DNA of 64,000 bases from Actinomadura madurae (GCF_900115095.1 NZ_FOVH01000015.1:1-64000); one strand, 5' to 3'. Shown: positions 8,079 to 17,050, counted from the first letter of the stretch. Notes: a model not told the origin generated them from the letters alone. Made by a program: numbers and translations.

Positions 8079-8891
8079 CTACTTACCGGTGGCTTCGATG
8101 TAGGCGGCGATGACCTCTTCGGGGTCGCCGTCCATGTGCATCCGGCCCTCGTCGATCCAGATGACGCGGTCGCACATCTCCTTGACCGTGTCGAGCTGGT
8201 GCGCGACGAGGAAGACCGCCCCCGCCTCCTTGCGCAGCTCCTCGATCCGGCGCTTGCTCTTGACCTTGAACTTGGCGTCGCCGGTGGCGAGGGCCTCGTC
8301 GATCAGCAGCACGTCGTGGGTCTTGGCGGCGGCGATCGCGAACCGGAGCCGCGCCCCCATGCCGGACGAGTACGTCCGCATGGGGTACTGGATGAACCCC
8401 TCCTTCAGCCCGGCGAAGGCGACGATCTCCTTGTACTTGGCCTTCGTCTCGGCCGGGGACATCCCCATGGCCAGGCAGCCGAGGACGATGTTGCGCTCGC
8501 CGGTGAGGTCCTTCATCAGGGCCGCGTTCACGCCCAGCAGGGACGGCTGCCCGTCGGTGTAGACGCCGCCCCGGTGCGGCGGCAGCAGCCCGGCGATGGC
8601 CTTCAGCAGCGTCGACTTGCCGGAGCCGTTCGTGCCGATGATCCCGATGGCCTCGCCCCGGTACGCGACGAAGGACAGCCCCTTGATCGCGTGCACCTCG
8701 GTCATCGAGGGGCGGTGCTGGCGCCGCAGGATGCGGGAGAACGCCGACGCGGCGTTGCCCTTGCCGCCCGCGCCGAACACCCGGTAGACGATGTGCAGGT
8801 CGTCCACGACGACGATCGGCTCCCGGGTCGGGTCGAGCTCGAGCGTCCCGCGCACCTTCGTGTCAGCCACGGCCGTATCGCTCCTCGGCAC
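8079..8891 (-). CDS. ABC exporter ATPase for surface polysaccharide/teichoic acid (TagH/Wzt-like)
   Basis: 270 residues. Walker A GTNGSGKST (86-94), signature YSSGMGARL (174-182), Walker B VLLIDEA (194-200) and His231. The YSSGM signature and the preceding HAIKGLSF are characteristic of polysaccharide, LPS O-antigen and teichoic-acid exporters. It lacks the C-terminal carbohydrate-binding extension seen in Wzt. The ATG at 8891 overlaps the permease by 29 bases; a GTG at 8870 (residue 8), in a GTGGCTGA overlap with the permease stop, is an equally good start. Confidence 0.9.
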   Translation of the reverse strand: MPRSDTAVADTKVRGTLELDPTREPIVVVDDLHIVYRVFGAGGKGNAASAFSRILRRQHRPSMTEVHAIKGLSFVAYRGEAIGIIGTNGSGKSTLLKAIAGLLPPHRGGVYTDGQPSLLGVNAALMKDLTGERNIVLGCLAMGMSPAETKAKYKEIVAFAGLKEGFIQYPMRTYSSGMGARLRFAIAAAKTHDVLLIDEALATGDAKFKVKSKRRIEELRKEAGAVFLVAHQLDTVKEMCDRVIWIDEGRMHMDGDPEEVIAAYIEATGK

Positions 8892-9834
8892 GGTAGAAGT
8901 ACATGAATCCGCCGACCAGCATCACCAGGGCCCAGACGACGGCGTAGAGCCACAGTTGCGCGGTCTCGTGGATCCGCAGGTCACCGGTGACGTAGTCGCG
9001 GTACTCGCCGAGGAGCACGTGCCGGCTCAGCTCGACGTACACATAGGCGGGGTTGGCCTTCATCAGCTCGCCGAGCCAGGGGTACTCGGCCAGCTTGTGG
9101 CCGGACTGCAGCATCGACGGCAGGCTGAAGATGACGCCGGACGCGTAGAGCCACGTCCGCATGATGAACGGGAGCAGCTGGGTGATGTCGCGGTTGAACG
9201 CGCCCAGCCGGGCCATCACCATGCTGATGCCCACGTTGAACATCAGCTGGAGCGTCACGACCGGGACGAACAGCAGCATGTTGAAGTCGAGCGGCTCGCC
9301 GAACGCGAAGACGATCGCGAACAGCACGACGAGGGCCATCAGGAGCTGCTGGAGCTCGACGACCGCGATCGCCAGCGGCAGCGTGGCGCGCGGGAAGTGC
9401 AGCGCCCGGATGAGCGACAGGTTGTCGCCGACCGACTTCGCCCCGGCCGTCACGGACCGCTGCGTGAACCCGAACAGGAAGACACCCGTCACCAGGAACG
9501 GGATGAAGTCCGGGACGCCGCGGCTGGTGCCGAGCAGCAGGCCGAAGATCAGGTAGTAGACCGCCGCGTTCAGCAGCGGCGTCAGCAGCTGCCACACCTG
9601 ACCCAGCCGGGAGTCGGTGTACATCGAGATGTTCTTCGCGGAGGCGAACGCCCAGATGAAGTTCCGGCGAGCCCACACAGACTGGATGTACTTGCGCAGC
9701 GGGGGGCGCGCAGCGCTCTGCCTCAGCCCGTGCCGTGCGGCGTAGTCGGCCAGCGTCTCGTTCACGTGAGGAAGCTCCGCGATCGTTCCGACCGACTCGC
9801 CACCCGGGGAACCGAGCCGTTCCGGGTGACTCAT
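8863..9834 (-). CDS. ABC exporter permease (TagG/Wzm type, ABC-2)
   Basis: 323 residues with a cytosolic N-terminal stretch of about 65, then six predicted membrane segments (first near YYLIFGLLLG). The pattern DSRLGQVWQLLTPLLNAAVYY is the conserved entry to the ABC-2 polysaccharide exporter domain. It pairs with the overlapping ATPase gene and probably moves an undecaprenyl-linked glycan out of the cell. No good SD precedes ATG 9834; a start at an internal GTG or ATG within the first 40 residues is possible. The glycosyltransferase operon at 14.8-19.9 kb is a candidate source of substrate (inference). Confidence 0.9.
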   Translation of the reverse strand: MSHPERLGSPGGESVGTIAELPHVNETLADYAARHGLRQSAARPPLRKYIQSVWARRNFIWAFASAKNISMYTDSRLGQVWQLLTPLLNAAVYYLIFGLLLGTSRGVPDFIPFLVTGVFLFGFTQRSVTAGAKSVGDNLSLIRALHFPRATLPLAIAVVELQQLLMALVVLFAIVFAFGEPLDFNMLLFVPVVTLQLMFNVGISMVMARLGAFNRDITQLLPFIMRTWLYASGVIFSLPSMLQSGHKLAEYPWLGELMKANPAYVYVELSRHVLLGEYRDYVTGDLRIHETAQLWLYAVVWALVMLVGGFMYFYRAEERYGRG

Positions 9835-9944
9835 GCCGCGAAGCCTATTGCAGTCGGTGAGTCGAGAGTGACGTTCGCCCGCATGTGACCCCCGATTTGA
9901 GATCTTTACGGAATCATGTCGGCGTCCCTGGGGATACCCCCGCC

Positions 9945-11558
9945 ATGCGCGTCAACCACTCACGGCGCAGTGCCGTGCCGTCACGTTCCGTGTTCTCGTT
10001 CGTCCGGCGGCCGGCGCCGGAACCCCGGCGGCGCCTGGCGCGCGTCCGGCTGCTGCGCAGGCTCGGGCGGGTCGACCGGTGGGCGTTCGACCGGGTGGCG
10101 GCGTCCCGGCTGCGCGGCCTGGAGTACGTGCTGCCGCGGCTGTCGCGGTGCGCCGACCACGGGGTGCTGTGGTTCGGGACGGCCGGGGCGCTCGGGCTCG
10201 CGGGGCGGCCGCGGCTGCGGCGGGCGGCGCTGCGCGGCTCCATCGCGATCGCGGTGGCCAGCCCGGCCGTGAACATCCTGGGCAAGCAGGCGTTCCGCCG
10301 GAAGCGCCCGGTCGTGGACCTGGTGCCGCCGATCCGGATCCGGTGGAAGCTGCCGACCTCGCACGCCTTCCCGTCCGGCCACTCGGCGTCCGCCGCGGCG
10401 TTCGCGACCGGGGTGGCGCTGGAGGCGCCGCGGGCGGTGACCGTCCCGGTCGCGGCGACGGCCGCGGCGGTGGCCTTCGCCCGCGTCTACACCGGCGCGC
10501 ACTACCCGGGCGACGTGCTGGCCGGGCTGGGGATCGGCGCGCTCGCGGCGGTCGGCACGCGCGTGGTCTGGCCCGCGCACCCGCCGGCGGCGCGGGTGGC
10601 GACGGCCGAGGACGAGCGGGCCGAGGTCACCCGCGACGGGCGCGGCCTGGTCGTGGTGGTCAACCCCGGGTCGGGTCCCGCCGGGGACGCCGGCGCCGGG
10701 ATCCTGCCGAAACGCGGGGAGGTCGCGGTCGCGCTGATCGAGCACGAGCTGCCCGCGGCGGAGATCGTCCGGCTGGAGCCGGGGGAGGACGTCGACAAGG
10801 CGTTCGCGGAGGCCGTCGAGCGGGCCGCCGCCCTGGCCGCCGTCGGCGGGGACGGGACGGTGAACGCCGCCGCGCGGGCCGCGGTGCGGCACGGCGTCCC
10901 GCTGCTGGTCGTCCCGGTCGGGACGTTCGACCACTTCGCCCGCGCGCTCGGCGTGGAGTCCGCCGCGCAGGCGATCGCGGCCTACCGGAGCGGCGAGGTC
11001 GGCAGGGTCGATGTCTCCTACGTCGTACCGGTGGCCGCGAGGCGGGGACGCGACGAGGAGCGGCTGTTCCTGAACACGGCGAGCTTCGGCGCCTACGCCG
11101 AGCTGGTCGACCGGCGCGAGCGGCTGGAGCGGCGGATCGGCAAGTGGCCGGCGCTCGCGGCCGCCGCCGTCCGCACGCTGCGGCGCTCCGAGCCGGTCGA
11201 GCTGATGGTGGACGGCCGGCGCCGGCGCGTCTGGCTGGGGTTCGTCGGCAACGGCGTCTTCGGCTCGCACGGCGCCGCGCCCACCTGGCGCGGGCGGCTC
11301 GACGACGGTCGGCTGGACGTCCGGATGATCACCACCGGCCGACGGGTGCCCCGCGCCCGCGCGATGGCCGCCGTCCTCGCCGGGCACCTGCACATCACGC
11401 CGGGCTACCACGCGTGGCGGACGACCGGCCTGGAGGTCATCGCGATGGACGGCGCGCTGCGGCTGGCCCGGGACGGCGAGGTGTCGTCGATGCCCGGCAC
11501 GGTGCGGTTCGGCAAGCACGCCGCCGCGCTGACGGTGTTCCGCCCCGCCGCCCGCTGA
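9945..11558 (+). CDS. PAP2 phosphatase fused to diacylglycerol/lipid kinase domain
   Basis: 537 residues from ATG 9945; an in-frame GTG at 9885 would add 20. The N-terminal half is a PAP2 lipid phosphatase with all three motifs: KQAFRRKRP (114-122), FPSGHSAS (142-149) and ARVYTGAHYPGD (179-190). The C-terminal half is a DAG kinase catalytic domain: VVNPGSGP (238-245), GGDGTVN (301-307) and GTFDHFA (326-332). The two activities act in opposite directions on lipid phosphates, suggesting turnover of phosphatidate or undecaprenyl phosphate. Several hydrophobic segments occur in the first half only. Divergent from the exporter pair. Confidence 0.9.
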   Translation: MRVNHSRRSAVPSRSVFSFVRRPAPEPRRRLARVRLLRRLGRVDRWAFDRVAASRLRGLEYVLPRLSRCADHGVLWFGTAGALGLAGRPRLRRAALRGSIAIAVASPAVNILGKQAFRRKRPVVDLVPPIRIRWKLPTSHAFPSGHSASAAAFATGVALEAPRAVTVPVAATAAAVAFARVYTGAHYPGDVLAGLGIGALAAVGTRVVWPAHPPAARVATAEDERAEVTRDGRGLVVVVNPGSGPAGDAGAGILPKRGEVAVALIEHELPAAEIVRLEPGEDVDKAFAEAVERAAALAAVGGDGTVNAAARAAVRHGVPLLVVPVGTFDHFARALGVESAAQAIAAYRSGEVGRVDVSYVVPVAARRGRDEERLFLNTASFGAYAELVDRRERLERRIGKWPALAAAAVRTLRRSEPVELMVDGRRRRVWLGFVGNGVFGSHGAAPTWRGRLDDGRLDVRMITTGRRVPRARAMAAVLAGHLHITPGYHAWRTTGLEVIAMDGALRLARDGEVSSMPGTVRFGKHAAALTVFRPAAR

Positions 11559-11646
11559 ACGCACGGTACGTAGCAGCCGAAAACCGACGATTCGCTGGAC
11601 GGCGTCCGGGTAGGGGAGGGGCGCCCGCGAAGGAGGGAACCGCACG

Positions 11647-11877
11647 ATGACAAGCCGCGAGCTGGGGATCCCGCCCGGTGACCTCGACGACGACGACCTG
11701 TTCCGTGAGCTCGGCCACCTGTACGAGACGAGGCTCGACGCACTCCGGCACGCCGCCGACCAGGCCTACGGCGAGCACACCCGCCGCATGAACGAGCTGG
11801 AGGCCGAGTACCTGCGGCGCCGGCCCGGCCGGGAGATCGACCCCGAGCGGCTCCGGGAGGGGGCCCGCGCCCGCTGA
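11647..11877 (+). CDS. DUF6158-like small protein
   Basis: 76 residues, acidic N-terminus (GDLDDDDLFRELGHLYETR) and a predicted long helix through LDALRHAADQAYGEHTRRMNELEAEYLRR. It resembles the DUF6158 family of small actinobacterial proteins of unknown function, often next to stress genes. ATG 11647 has a very good SD (AAGGAGGG). Stand-alone, between the PAP2-kinase and VanW genes. Confidence 0.75.
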   Translation: MTSRELGIPPGDLDDDDLFRELGHLYETRLDALRHAADQAYGEHTRRMNELEAEYLRRRPGREIDPERLREGARAR

Positions 11878-11966
11878 GGCAACCTCCGGCCCCCGGGTTC
11901 CCCGGGAGTTCGTCTGTGTCCGGTAAACACTCGGGCGTAGTTCGGGGAAGGCCGCCACCCGCCATG

Positions 11967-11989
11967 GAGGATCACCCTGGGGGATCCTC
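11967..11989. promoter_or_regulatory. Hairpin upstream of vanW-like gene
   Basis: GAGGATC (11967-11973) pairs perfectly with GATCCTC (11983-11989) across a 9-base loop, 15 bases before the GTG at 12005. It could be a weak terminator for the DUF6158 gene or a leader structure. No T tract follows. Confidence 0.4.
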
Positions 11990-12004
11990 GGGGGGGTGTG
12001 AGCT

Positions 12005-12907
12005 GTGGGGCGGACCCGGCCTGGCCTGAACCGGCTGAGTCATGGAGGACGGGCGGACCGGCGGAGCCAGCCGCCGTTACGGGAGTGCGCCCGGCGGTGG
12101 TGGCCGATCGTGGCGGGGGCCCTCGCGACGACGGGGCTGCTGCTGCTCGCGTACCTGGAGTTCCCGAGGGAGCACGGCGCGGCCGCGCTCGCCGTCCCCG
12201 GCCGGGCCGCCCGCGCCGGCCCCGGCAAGGTCGCTCCCGACGCGGCGGCGCCGGAACAGCCGATGAGCACCTACACCACGCAGTTCACGTCGGGCGAGCC
12301 GCGCGTCCGCAACATCGAGCTCGCGGCCCGGAGGCTGGACGGCCACATCGTCGAGCCGGGAGAGACGTTCTCGTTCAACGACGTCGTGGGCCCGCGCACC
12401 AGGAGCCGCGGATACGTGCCCGCGCCGGCCATCATCGGGGCGCGCCTCGTGAACGACGTGGGCGGCGGCATATGCCAGGTCTCCACGACGCTGTTCAACG
12501 CCGTGTTCCAGGCCGGGCTGGACATCCGGAAGGCGCGTGCGCACACCATGTGGATGCCGGAGTACCCGGAGGGGAGGGAGGCCGCGGTCTCCTATCCCGG
12601 GCTCGACTTCACCTGGAAGAACGACACCGGCTCGCCCGTGCGCATCCAGGTCACCTACACCGGCTCGTCGCTGACCGTGAACCTGTGGGGCGACCGCAGG
12701 TACGAGGTCACGTCGCGCAGCTCGGAGCGGTACGGGTTCACGCCGCACGGGACGGGCGCCGGGAACGGGCGCCGGTGCGTCCCGATGACGGGGCGGAAGG
12801 GCTTCGAGATCGACGTGTGGCGGACGCTGCTCGCGGAAGGGCGCAAGGTCCGCCGGGAGAAGTTCCACACCGAGTACAGTCCCCAGCCCGAGGTGACGTG
12901 CCGCTGA
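12005..12907 (+). CDS. VanW-family membrane-anchored protein
   Basis: 300 residues. One membrane segment (about 34-52) follows a basic N-terminus, giving an extracellular C-terminal domain. The VanW signature is clear: GETFSFNDVVGPRT, GGGICQVSTTLFNAVFQAGL and the RAHTMWMPEYPEG stretch, with a conserved Cys in GICQVST. VanW was first seen in vancomycin-resistance clusters, but its biochemical role is unknown and there are no vanHAX genes here. Cys also occurs at the end (RRCVPM and VTCR). Start at GTG 12005 is the only in-frame option that keeps the membrane anchor; the SD is weak. Confidence 0.88.
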   Translation: MGRTRPGLNRLSHGGRADRRSQPPLRECARRWWPIVAGALATTGLLLLAYLEFPREHGAAALAVPGRAARAGPGKVAPDAAAPEQPMSTYTTQFTSGEPRVRNIELAARRLDGHIVEPGETFSFNDVVGPRTRSRGYVPAPAIIGARLVNDVGGGICQVSTTLFNAVFQAGLDIRKARAHTMWMPEYPEGREAAVSYPGLDFTWKNDTGSPVRIQVTYTGSSLTVNLWGDRRYEVTSRSSERYGFTPHGTGAGNGRRCVPMTGRKGFEIDVWRTLLAEGRKVRREKFHTEYSPQPEVTCR

Positions 12908-12950
12908 CCCCGGTACGGGCCCCGGAACGCCGGGTGGAAGGGTGAAGGGC

Positions 12951-13481
12951 ATGGGAACGTTCGAGCTGGGCCCGGACGCCGGGCGGCTGCTCGTCCGGAC
13001 GGGCCGCAGCGGGCTCGGCCGGCGGGCGGGCCACGACCTGACCATCGAGGCGACCCGCTGGTCGGCATCGGTCGAGGCCCGCGAGCCGCTGGACGCCCCG
13101 TCCCCCGAGGTGTCGATCGAGGTGACCGTCGAGGTGGACGGGCTGGAGGTGCGGGAGGGCACCGGGGGCGTGAAGCCGCTGAGCGACCAGGACCGCGCCG
13201 AGATCAAGAAGAACCTGCGGAAGGTGCTGGACGTCCGGCGGCACCCGCGGATCCGGTTCGTGTCGACGGGCGCGGGCGGGGACGCCGTCGAGGGCGATCT
13301 CACGATCATGGGGCGGACGAAGCCGGTGCGGGTCCGGGCCGTCAGGGAGGGCGACCGGGTGCGCGGCGGCGCCACCGTGACGCAGAGCCGCTGGGGCATC
13401 ACGCCGTACTCGGCCTTCTTCGGCGCCCTCCGCCTCGCCGACGACGTGGAGATCGAGTTCGACCTCCGCCTGCCCGCGTAG
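12951..13481 (+). CDS. YceI-family protein
   Basis: 176 residues with the YceI lipocalin-like pattern: RTGRSGLGRRAGHDLTIEA at the start, SDQDRAEIKKNLRKVLD in the middle and GDLTIMGRTKPVRV toward the end. Members bind polyisoprenoid or amphiphilic ligands. No signal peptide is seen, unlike E. coli YceI, so this one is probably cytosolic. ATG 12951 has SD GGAAGGG eight bases upstream, better placed than for the in-frame GTG at 12942. The gene ends just before a long inverted repeat shared with the next gene. Confidence 0.88.
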   Translation: MGTFELGPDAGRLLVRTGRSGLGRRAGHDLTIEATRWSASVEAREPLDAPSPEVSIEVTVEVDGLEVREGTGGVKPLSDQDRAEIKKNLRKVLDVRRHPRIRFVSTGAGGDAVEGDLTIMGRTKPVRVRAVREGDRVRGGATVTQSRWGITPYSAFFGALRLADDVEIEFDLRLPA

Positions 13482-13554
13482 CGTCCCCCTGAAGATCAAC
13501 ATGCACTAGGGTGCGTGATCGTCGCATTCCGGACAGTCGATCTTCAGGGGGACG
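13482..13554. promoter_or_regulatory. 16-bp inverted repeat enclosing the SD of the serine hydrolase gene
   Basis: CGTCCCCCTGAAGATC (13482-13497) is the exact reverse complement of GATCTTCAGGGGGACG (13539-13554); the loop is 41 bases. The right arm contains AGGGGG, the SD for ATG 13557. If both arms are in one transcript the stem would hide the SD; if transcription stops there it would act as the yceI terminator. Confidence 0.75.
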
Positions 13555-13556
13555 GG

Positions 13557-14819
13557 ATGAGCGCACTCAGCAGGAGGGGCTTCGGCAAGGCGGCGGGGCT
13601 GGCGGCGGCGCCGGCGCTGCTCGCGGGTTGCTCCTCCGGCTCGGCCAGGACGGCGGGCGCGGTCGCGGCGGCCCGCTCGTGGCGGGTGACCGGCAAGGCC
13701 CTCTCCGGTCTCGGCGGCTTCGACTCGACGCTCAAGGCCTTCATGCAGGAGCGGAACATCCCGTGCGGGCAGCTCGCCGTCGTCCGCAAGGGGAAGCTCG
13801 TCCTGTCGCGCGGCTACACCTACGCCGGCGACGACGCGCTCACGACCCAGCCGACGTCGCCCTTCCGCATCGCCAGCATCTCCAAGCCGGTGACGGCGAC
13901 GGCCGTGCTGAGGCTCGTCCAGGACGGCGAGCTGAAGCTCACCGACCGGGCGGCGACGCTGCTCGGGCTGTCCACGTCCGCCGATCCGCGGCTGAAGGAC
14001 GTCACGGTGCTGCGGCTGCTCCAGCACCTCGGCGGCTGGAACCGCGACGTCACGCCCGACCCGATGTTCCAGGACGCGAAGATCGCGGCGGCGCTCGGCG
14101 TCCCGCTGCCCGTGTCGCAGGCGAACATCATGAAGTACGTGTCGGCGGGCAGGCTCGACCACGAGCCCGGGACGGCGTACGCGTACTCCAACTACGGGTT
14201 CCTCCTGCTCGGCCGGATCATCGAGAAGGTCACCGGGAAGAAGTACGAGGACTACGTCCGGCAGACCGTGCTGGCACCGCGCAAGATCACGCGGATGCGC
14301 CTCGGCAAGACGCTCACCAAGGCGCCCGGTGAGGTGCCGTACCACTCCGGCTACACCGGGGCCACCGTGTTCGACAACAGCGGCACGAAGGTTCCCTACC
14401 CGTACGGCGCCTTCAACCTGGAGAACATGGACTCGCACGGCGGCTGGCTGGCGACCGCCATGGACCTGACCCGGTTCGCCGGCATCTACGACGGCGGGAC
14501 GTCCGTGCTGACGTCGGCGTCCATCAAGCGCGCGTTCGCCAAGCCGGAGACCGGCGTCAACGACGACGGCTGGTACTACGGGTGCGGATGGCAGGTGCGT
14601 CCCGTCACCGGCGGCACGAACACCTGGCACAACGGAAGCCTGCCCGGCACGTACACGTTCCTGGTCCGCCGGTATGACGGCCTGTCGTGGGCGGTCCTGT
14701 TCGACCAGCGGCAGGAAGGCGACGCGCCGAGCTACAGCGCCATCGACTCGCTGCTCCACAAGGCCGCGAACGCGGTGAAGACCTGGCCGACGGGCGACCT
14801 GACCTCTACCTACTTCTAG
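13557..14819 (+). CDS. Class C beta-lactamase-like serine hydrolase, Tat lipoprotein
   Basis: 420 residues. Twin arginine at 6-7 (LSRRGFGK) and lipobox LLAGC with Cys25 predict a Tat-exported lipoprotein. The penicillin-binding fold motifs are present: SISK (Ser107, Lys110), YSN (Tyr210-Asn212) and HNGSLPG near residue 363 in the KTG position. This group covers esterases, D-aminopeptidases and beta-lactamases, so substrate is open. ATG 13557 is chosen because AGGGGG lies 6 bases upstream and the signal peptide starts there. Its 3' end overlaps the convergent glycan operon by 14 bases. Confidence 0.9.
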   Translation: MSALSRRGFGKAAGLAAAPALLAGCSSGSARTAGAVAAARSWRVTGKALSGLGGFDSTLKAFMQERNIPCGQLAVVRKGKLVLSRGYTYAGDDALTTQPTSPFRIASISKPVTATAVLRLVQDGELKLTDRAATLLGLSTSADPRLKDVTVLRLLQHLGGWNRDVTPDPMFQDAKIAAALGVPLPVSQANIMKYVSAGRLDHEPGTAYAYSNYGFLLLGRIIEKVTGKKYEDYVRQTVLAPRKITRMRLGKTLTKAPGEVPYHSGYTGATVFDNSGTKVPYPYGAFNLENMDSHGGWLATAMDLTRFAGIYDGGTSVLTSASIKRAFAKPETGVNDDGWYYGCGWQVRPVTGGTNTWHNGSLPGTYTFLVRRYDGLSWAVLFDQRQEGDAPSYSAIDSLLHKAANAVKTWPTGDLTSTYF

Positions 14820-15582
14820 CGCTTCCGGCGCGGGCCGCGCGCCCGTACTGGTCGTCGAGGCTGCGCGGGAACGGCAGCATCCGGTGCCGTTCCCGCCACG
14901 GCGCGTACTGGCGGACGGCGTTGAAACCGGCCGCGGTGACGATCCGTTCGACGTTCGGGCCCGGCGGGCAGGCGGGGTAGGCGTCCAGGTACGCGACGTC
15001 CGGCGGCAGGCCGTCCGGTTTGCGGGGCGACACCAGGGTCATCGGCGGACGCACCCGCTCGGCGGACGCCATGTCCCGCGCGTAGGCGACGAGTTCGAGC
15101 GTCTCCGCGTCGGGGCCGCTGTGCACGATGAGCCATCCGTCGACGTCCACCGGCTGCGACGGGGGATCGATGAGCGCCAGCGGCAGGACCTCGTCCGAGA
15201 TCTCGCGAAGGTAGGCGACGTGCGCCTCGTCGAGTTCCTCCAGGACGAACGTGCGGTCGAAGCGGGGCGGCTCAGCGGGGAGCAGCGGCCGGTAGGCGTC
15301 CCAGCGCAGCAGCCGCGCCAGGTGCGTCGTCCGCACGCCGGGCGGGACGGTCAGCTCGCCTTTCAGCCCGGCCGGGAACGCGTCCACGATCAGCTCGTCC
15401 GGTGCCAGGGCCGCGAGGTCGGCGGTCTCCACGACACGCAGGCCGCCCGTGACGCGGGGATCGTCCGCGAACGGCGACCCGGTGACGACGGTGACCGGCG
15501 CGTCGAGGCGCAGCGTGTGCAGAACGGACCGCAGGCGCGTCAGATGCCCCAGCCCGTCCCCCGCCGCGTAGCAGACGATCAC
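14806..15582 (-). CDS. GT-B-like glycosyltransferase-related protein
   Basis: 258 residues, starting GTG 15582 in a GTGA overlap with the preceding glycosyltransferase gene. The N-terminal GDGLGHLTR (8-16) resembles the glycine-rich loop of MurG-type GT-B enzymes (GGTGGHxxP), and a Rossmann-like alternation follows. VTAAGFNAVRQYAPWRERHRMLPFPRSLDDQ near the end resembles the acceptor/sugar-nucleotide end of such enzymes. It is shorter than MurG (about 350), so it may be a reduced or divergent member. Last gene of a six-gene operon. Confidence 0.6.
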   Translation of the reverse strand: MIVCYAAGDGLGHLTRLRSVLHTLRLDAPVTVVTGSPFADDPRVTGGLRVVETADLAALAPDELIVDAFPAGLKGELTVPPGVRTTHLARLLRWDAYRPLLPAEPPRFDRTFVLEELDEAHVAYLREISDEVLPLALIDPPSQPVDVDGWLIVHSGPDAETLELVAYARDMASAERVRPPMTLVSPRKPDGLPPDVAYLDAYPACPPGPNVERIVTAAGFNAVRQYAPWRERHRMLPFPRSLDDQYGRAARAGSARSR

Positions 15583-16697
15583 CGGACCGCGTCGAGGACG
15601 GCCAGGTAGCCGGCGGTCTCGGCGGCCGGGGTGAAGTCGCGGCGGATCCGTTCCGTGCCCGCCGCGCCGAGCTTCGCCAGCTCCGCGCCGCCCGCCCGCG
15701 CGGCCCGGTCGATCGCGGCCCGGCAGGCGTGCGCGTCGCCGGCCGCGAAGGTGAAGCCGATCTCGTCGTCCGCCACGTCCGCGAGCCCGCCCGCGTCCGA
15801 CGCGATCAGCGGCACGCCGAGCGCCGCCGCCTCCAGCGCCACGTTCGGCATCCCGTCGTAGAACGACGGCAGCGCGACCAGGTCGCAGCTCGCGTACACG
15901 GCCGGGAGGGCGTAGCGCTCCAGGAACGGCAGGAACGAGTGCGCGACGTCCTCCCGCCCGGCCAGCCACTCCCTCACCGACTCCTCGACCTCGCCGACGA
16001 GCAGCAGATGGAACGCCCCGGCGTGGCCCGAGGCCGCCAGGGCGTCCAGGAAGAAGCCCACGCCCTTCTTCACCTTGAGCTGGCCGATGAGCCCGATCGT
16101 CCGGCGTCCGGGCTCGACGTTCTCGACCCGCCAGGCCCGGCCCTGCTCCCGCTCGGACGGCAGGATCCGCCACTGCGCGGTGTCGACGCCGTTCGCGACG
16201 AACGCGACCTCCGCGCCCGGGGCCAGCGCCGACACCAGCGGCGCGTGCGACCGGGCGACGACGCAGACGCGCGACGAGGCGCGCAGCGCGTCCGCGAGCA
16301 CGCCGCGCCGCCGCATCGAGAAGATGCCGACGTCGATGTCGTTACCGCGCAGCAGCGTGACCAGCGGCGCGCCCAGCAGCGCCGACAGGACGGGCGCGGC
16401 GAGCATCGCGTACACGCCGCCGAACGCGACGACATGGCTGTAGCCAGTGAGGTTCTCCGCGGTGATGGTCGTCCACAGGCGGCGCAGCGCGTGCTCGGCG
16501 TCGTCCCCGAGCGGCGCGGTCAGCAGCCGCCCGCCCTGCTCCCGGCGCACGCCCCACGGACGCGACCGCCGGGTCAGGTGCGCGACGTCGACCTCGGCGC
16601 CCGCCGCGCGCAGCCCGCGCACGATCCGGTCGCACGACTGCGCCATGCCGCCCTGGCTCGGCGGGTAGTGCTCGGTGATCCACAGGACGCGCGGCAT
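15579..16697 (-). CDS. Glycosyltransferase family 4
   Basis: 372 residues with a GT-B fold. The N-terminal loop EHYPPSQGGMAQ and the C-terminal donor site FYDGMPNVALEAAALGVPLIAS (E-x7-E type, around residue 285-305) fit GT4 retaining transferases. It lacks membrane segments. ATG 16697 touches the stop of the zinc-ribbon gene by one base and its stop overlaps the next gene. Probably adds one sugar during assembly of a surface glycan (inference). Confidence 0.9.
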   Translation of the reverse strand: MPRVLWITEHYPPSQGGMAQSCDRIVRGLRAAGAEVDVAHLTRRSRPWGVRREQGGRLLTAPLGDDAEHALRRLWTTITAENLTGYSHVVAFGGVYAMLAAPVLSALLGAPLVTLLRGNDIDVGIFSMRRRGVLADALRASSRVCVVARSHAPLVSALAPGAEVAFVANGVDTAQWRILPSEREQGRAWRVENVEPGRRTIGLIGQLKVKKGVGFFLDALAASGHAGAFHLLLVGEVEESVREWLAGREDVAHSFLPFLERYALPAVYASCDLVALPSFYDGMPNVALEAAALGVPLIASDAGGLADVADDEIGFTFAAGDAHACRAAIDRAARAGGAELAKLGAAGTERIRRDFTPAAETAGYLAVLDAVR

Positions 16698-17050
16698 CAG
16701 CTGTCCACGAAGCCGGTGTCGTCGTCCGGCCCCCAGTCACCGCCGTAGGAGTAGTCGTCGCCGGGGTTGAACGTCCCGCGGTCGTACTCGTCGAAGGTCG
16801 AGTACCAGTACGTGTCGTTGTAGGTCTGCGAGCTTCTCCGGTAGTACCGGCGCCGGCGGGGGCCCACCCAGGCCGGGTGGTGCGGGTCGTCCGTCTGGTA
16901 CCCCTGCGCGACACCGCATTCGGGGCACAGCCCGCCTGGCCCGGCGTGGGCGGCGCAGACCGGCCGCCCGCACTGCGGGCACGACGCGACCGCGGCCTGG
17001 CCGCAGCGTCCGAGCACGAAGAACCCGGTGGTCACGGTGCAGCGGGTCAC
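16697..17050 (-). CDS. Small zinc-ribbon protein, Tyr/Asp-rich tail
   Basis: 117 residues from GTG 17050, which overlaps the previous stop (GTGA). The first 45 residues hold Cys/His pairs: GRCGQAAVASCPQCGRPVC, AAHAG and LCPECG, which fits one or two treble-clef/B-box-like zinc sites. The tail (about 70-117) is rich in Tyr, Asp and Gly (YNDTYWYSTFDEYDRG, DDYSYGGDWGPDDD) and is probably disordered. No membrane segment. I do not recognise a named family. Its place inside a glycosyltransferase operon is unexpected. Confidence 0.75.
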   Translation of the reverse strand: MTRCTVTTGFFVLGRCGQAAVASCPQCGRPVCAAHAGPGGLCPECGVAQGYQTDDPHHPAWVGPRRRRYYRRSSQTYNDTYWYSTFDEYDRGTFNPGDDYSYGGDWGPDDDTGFVDS

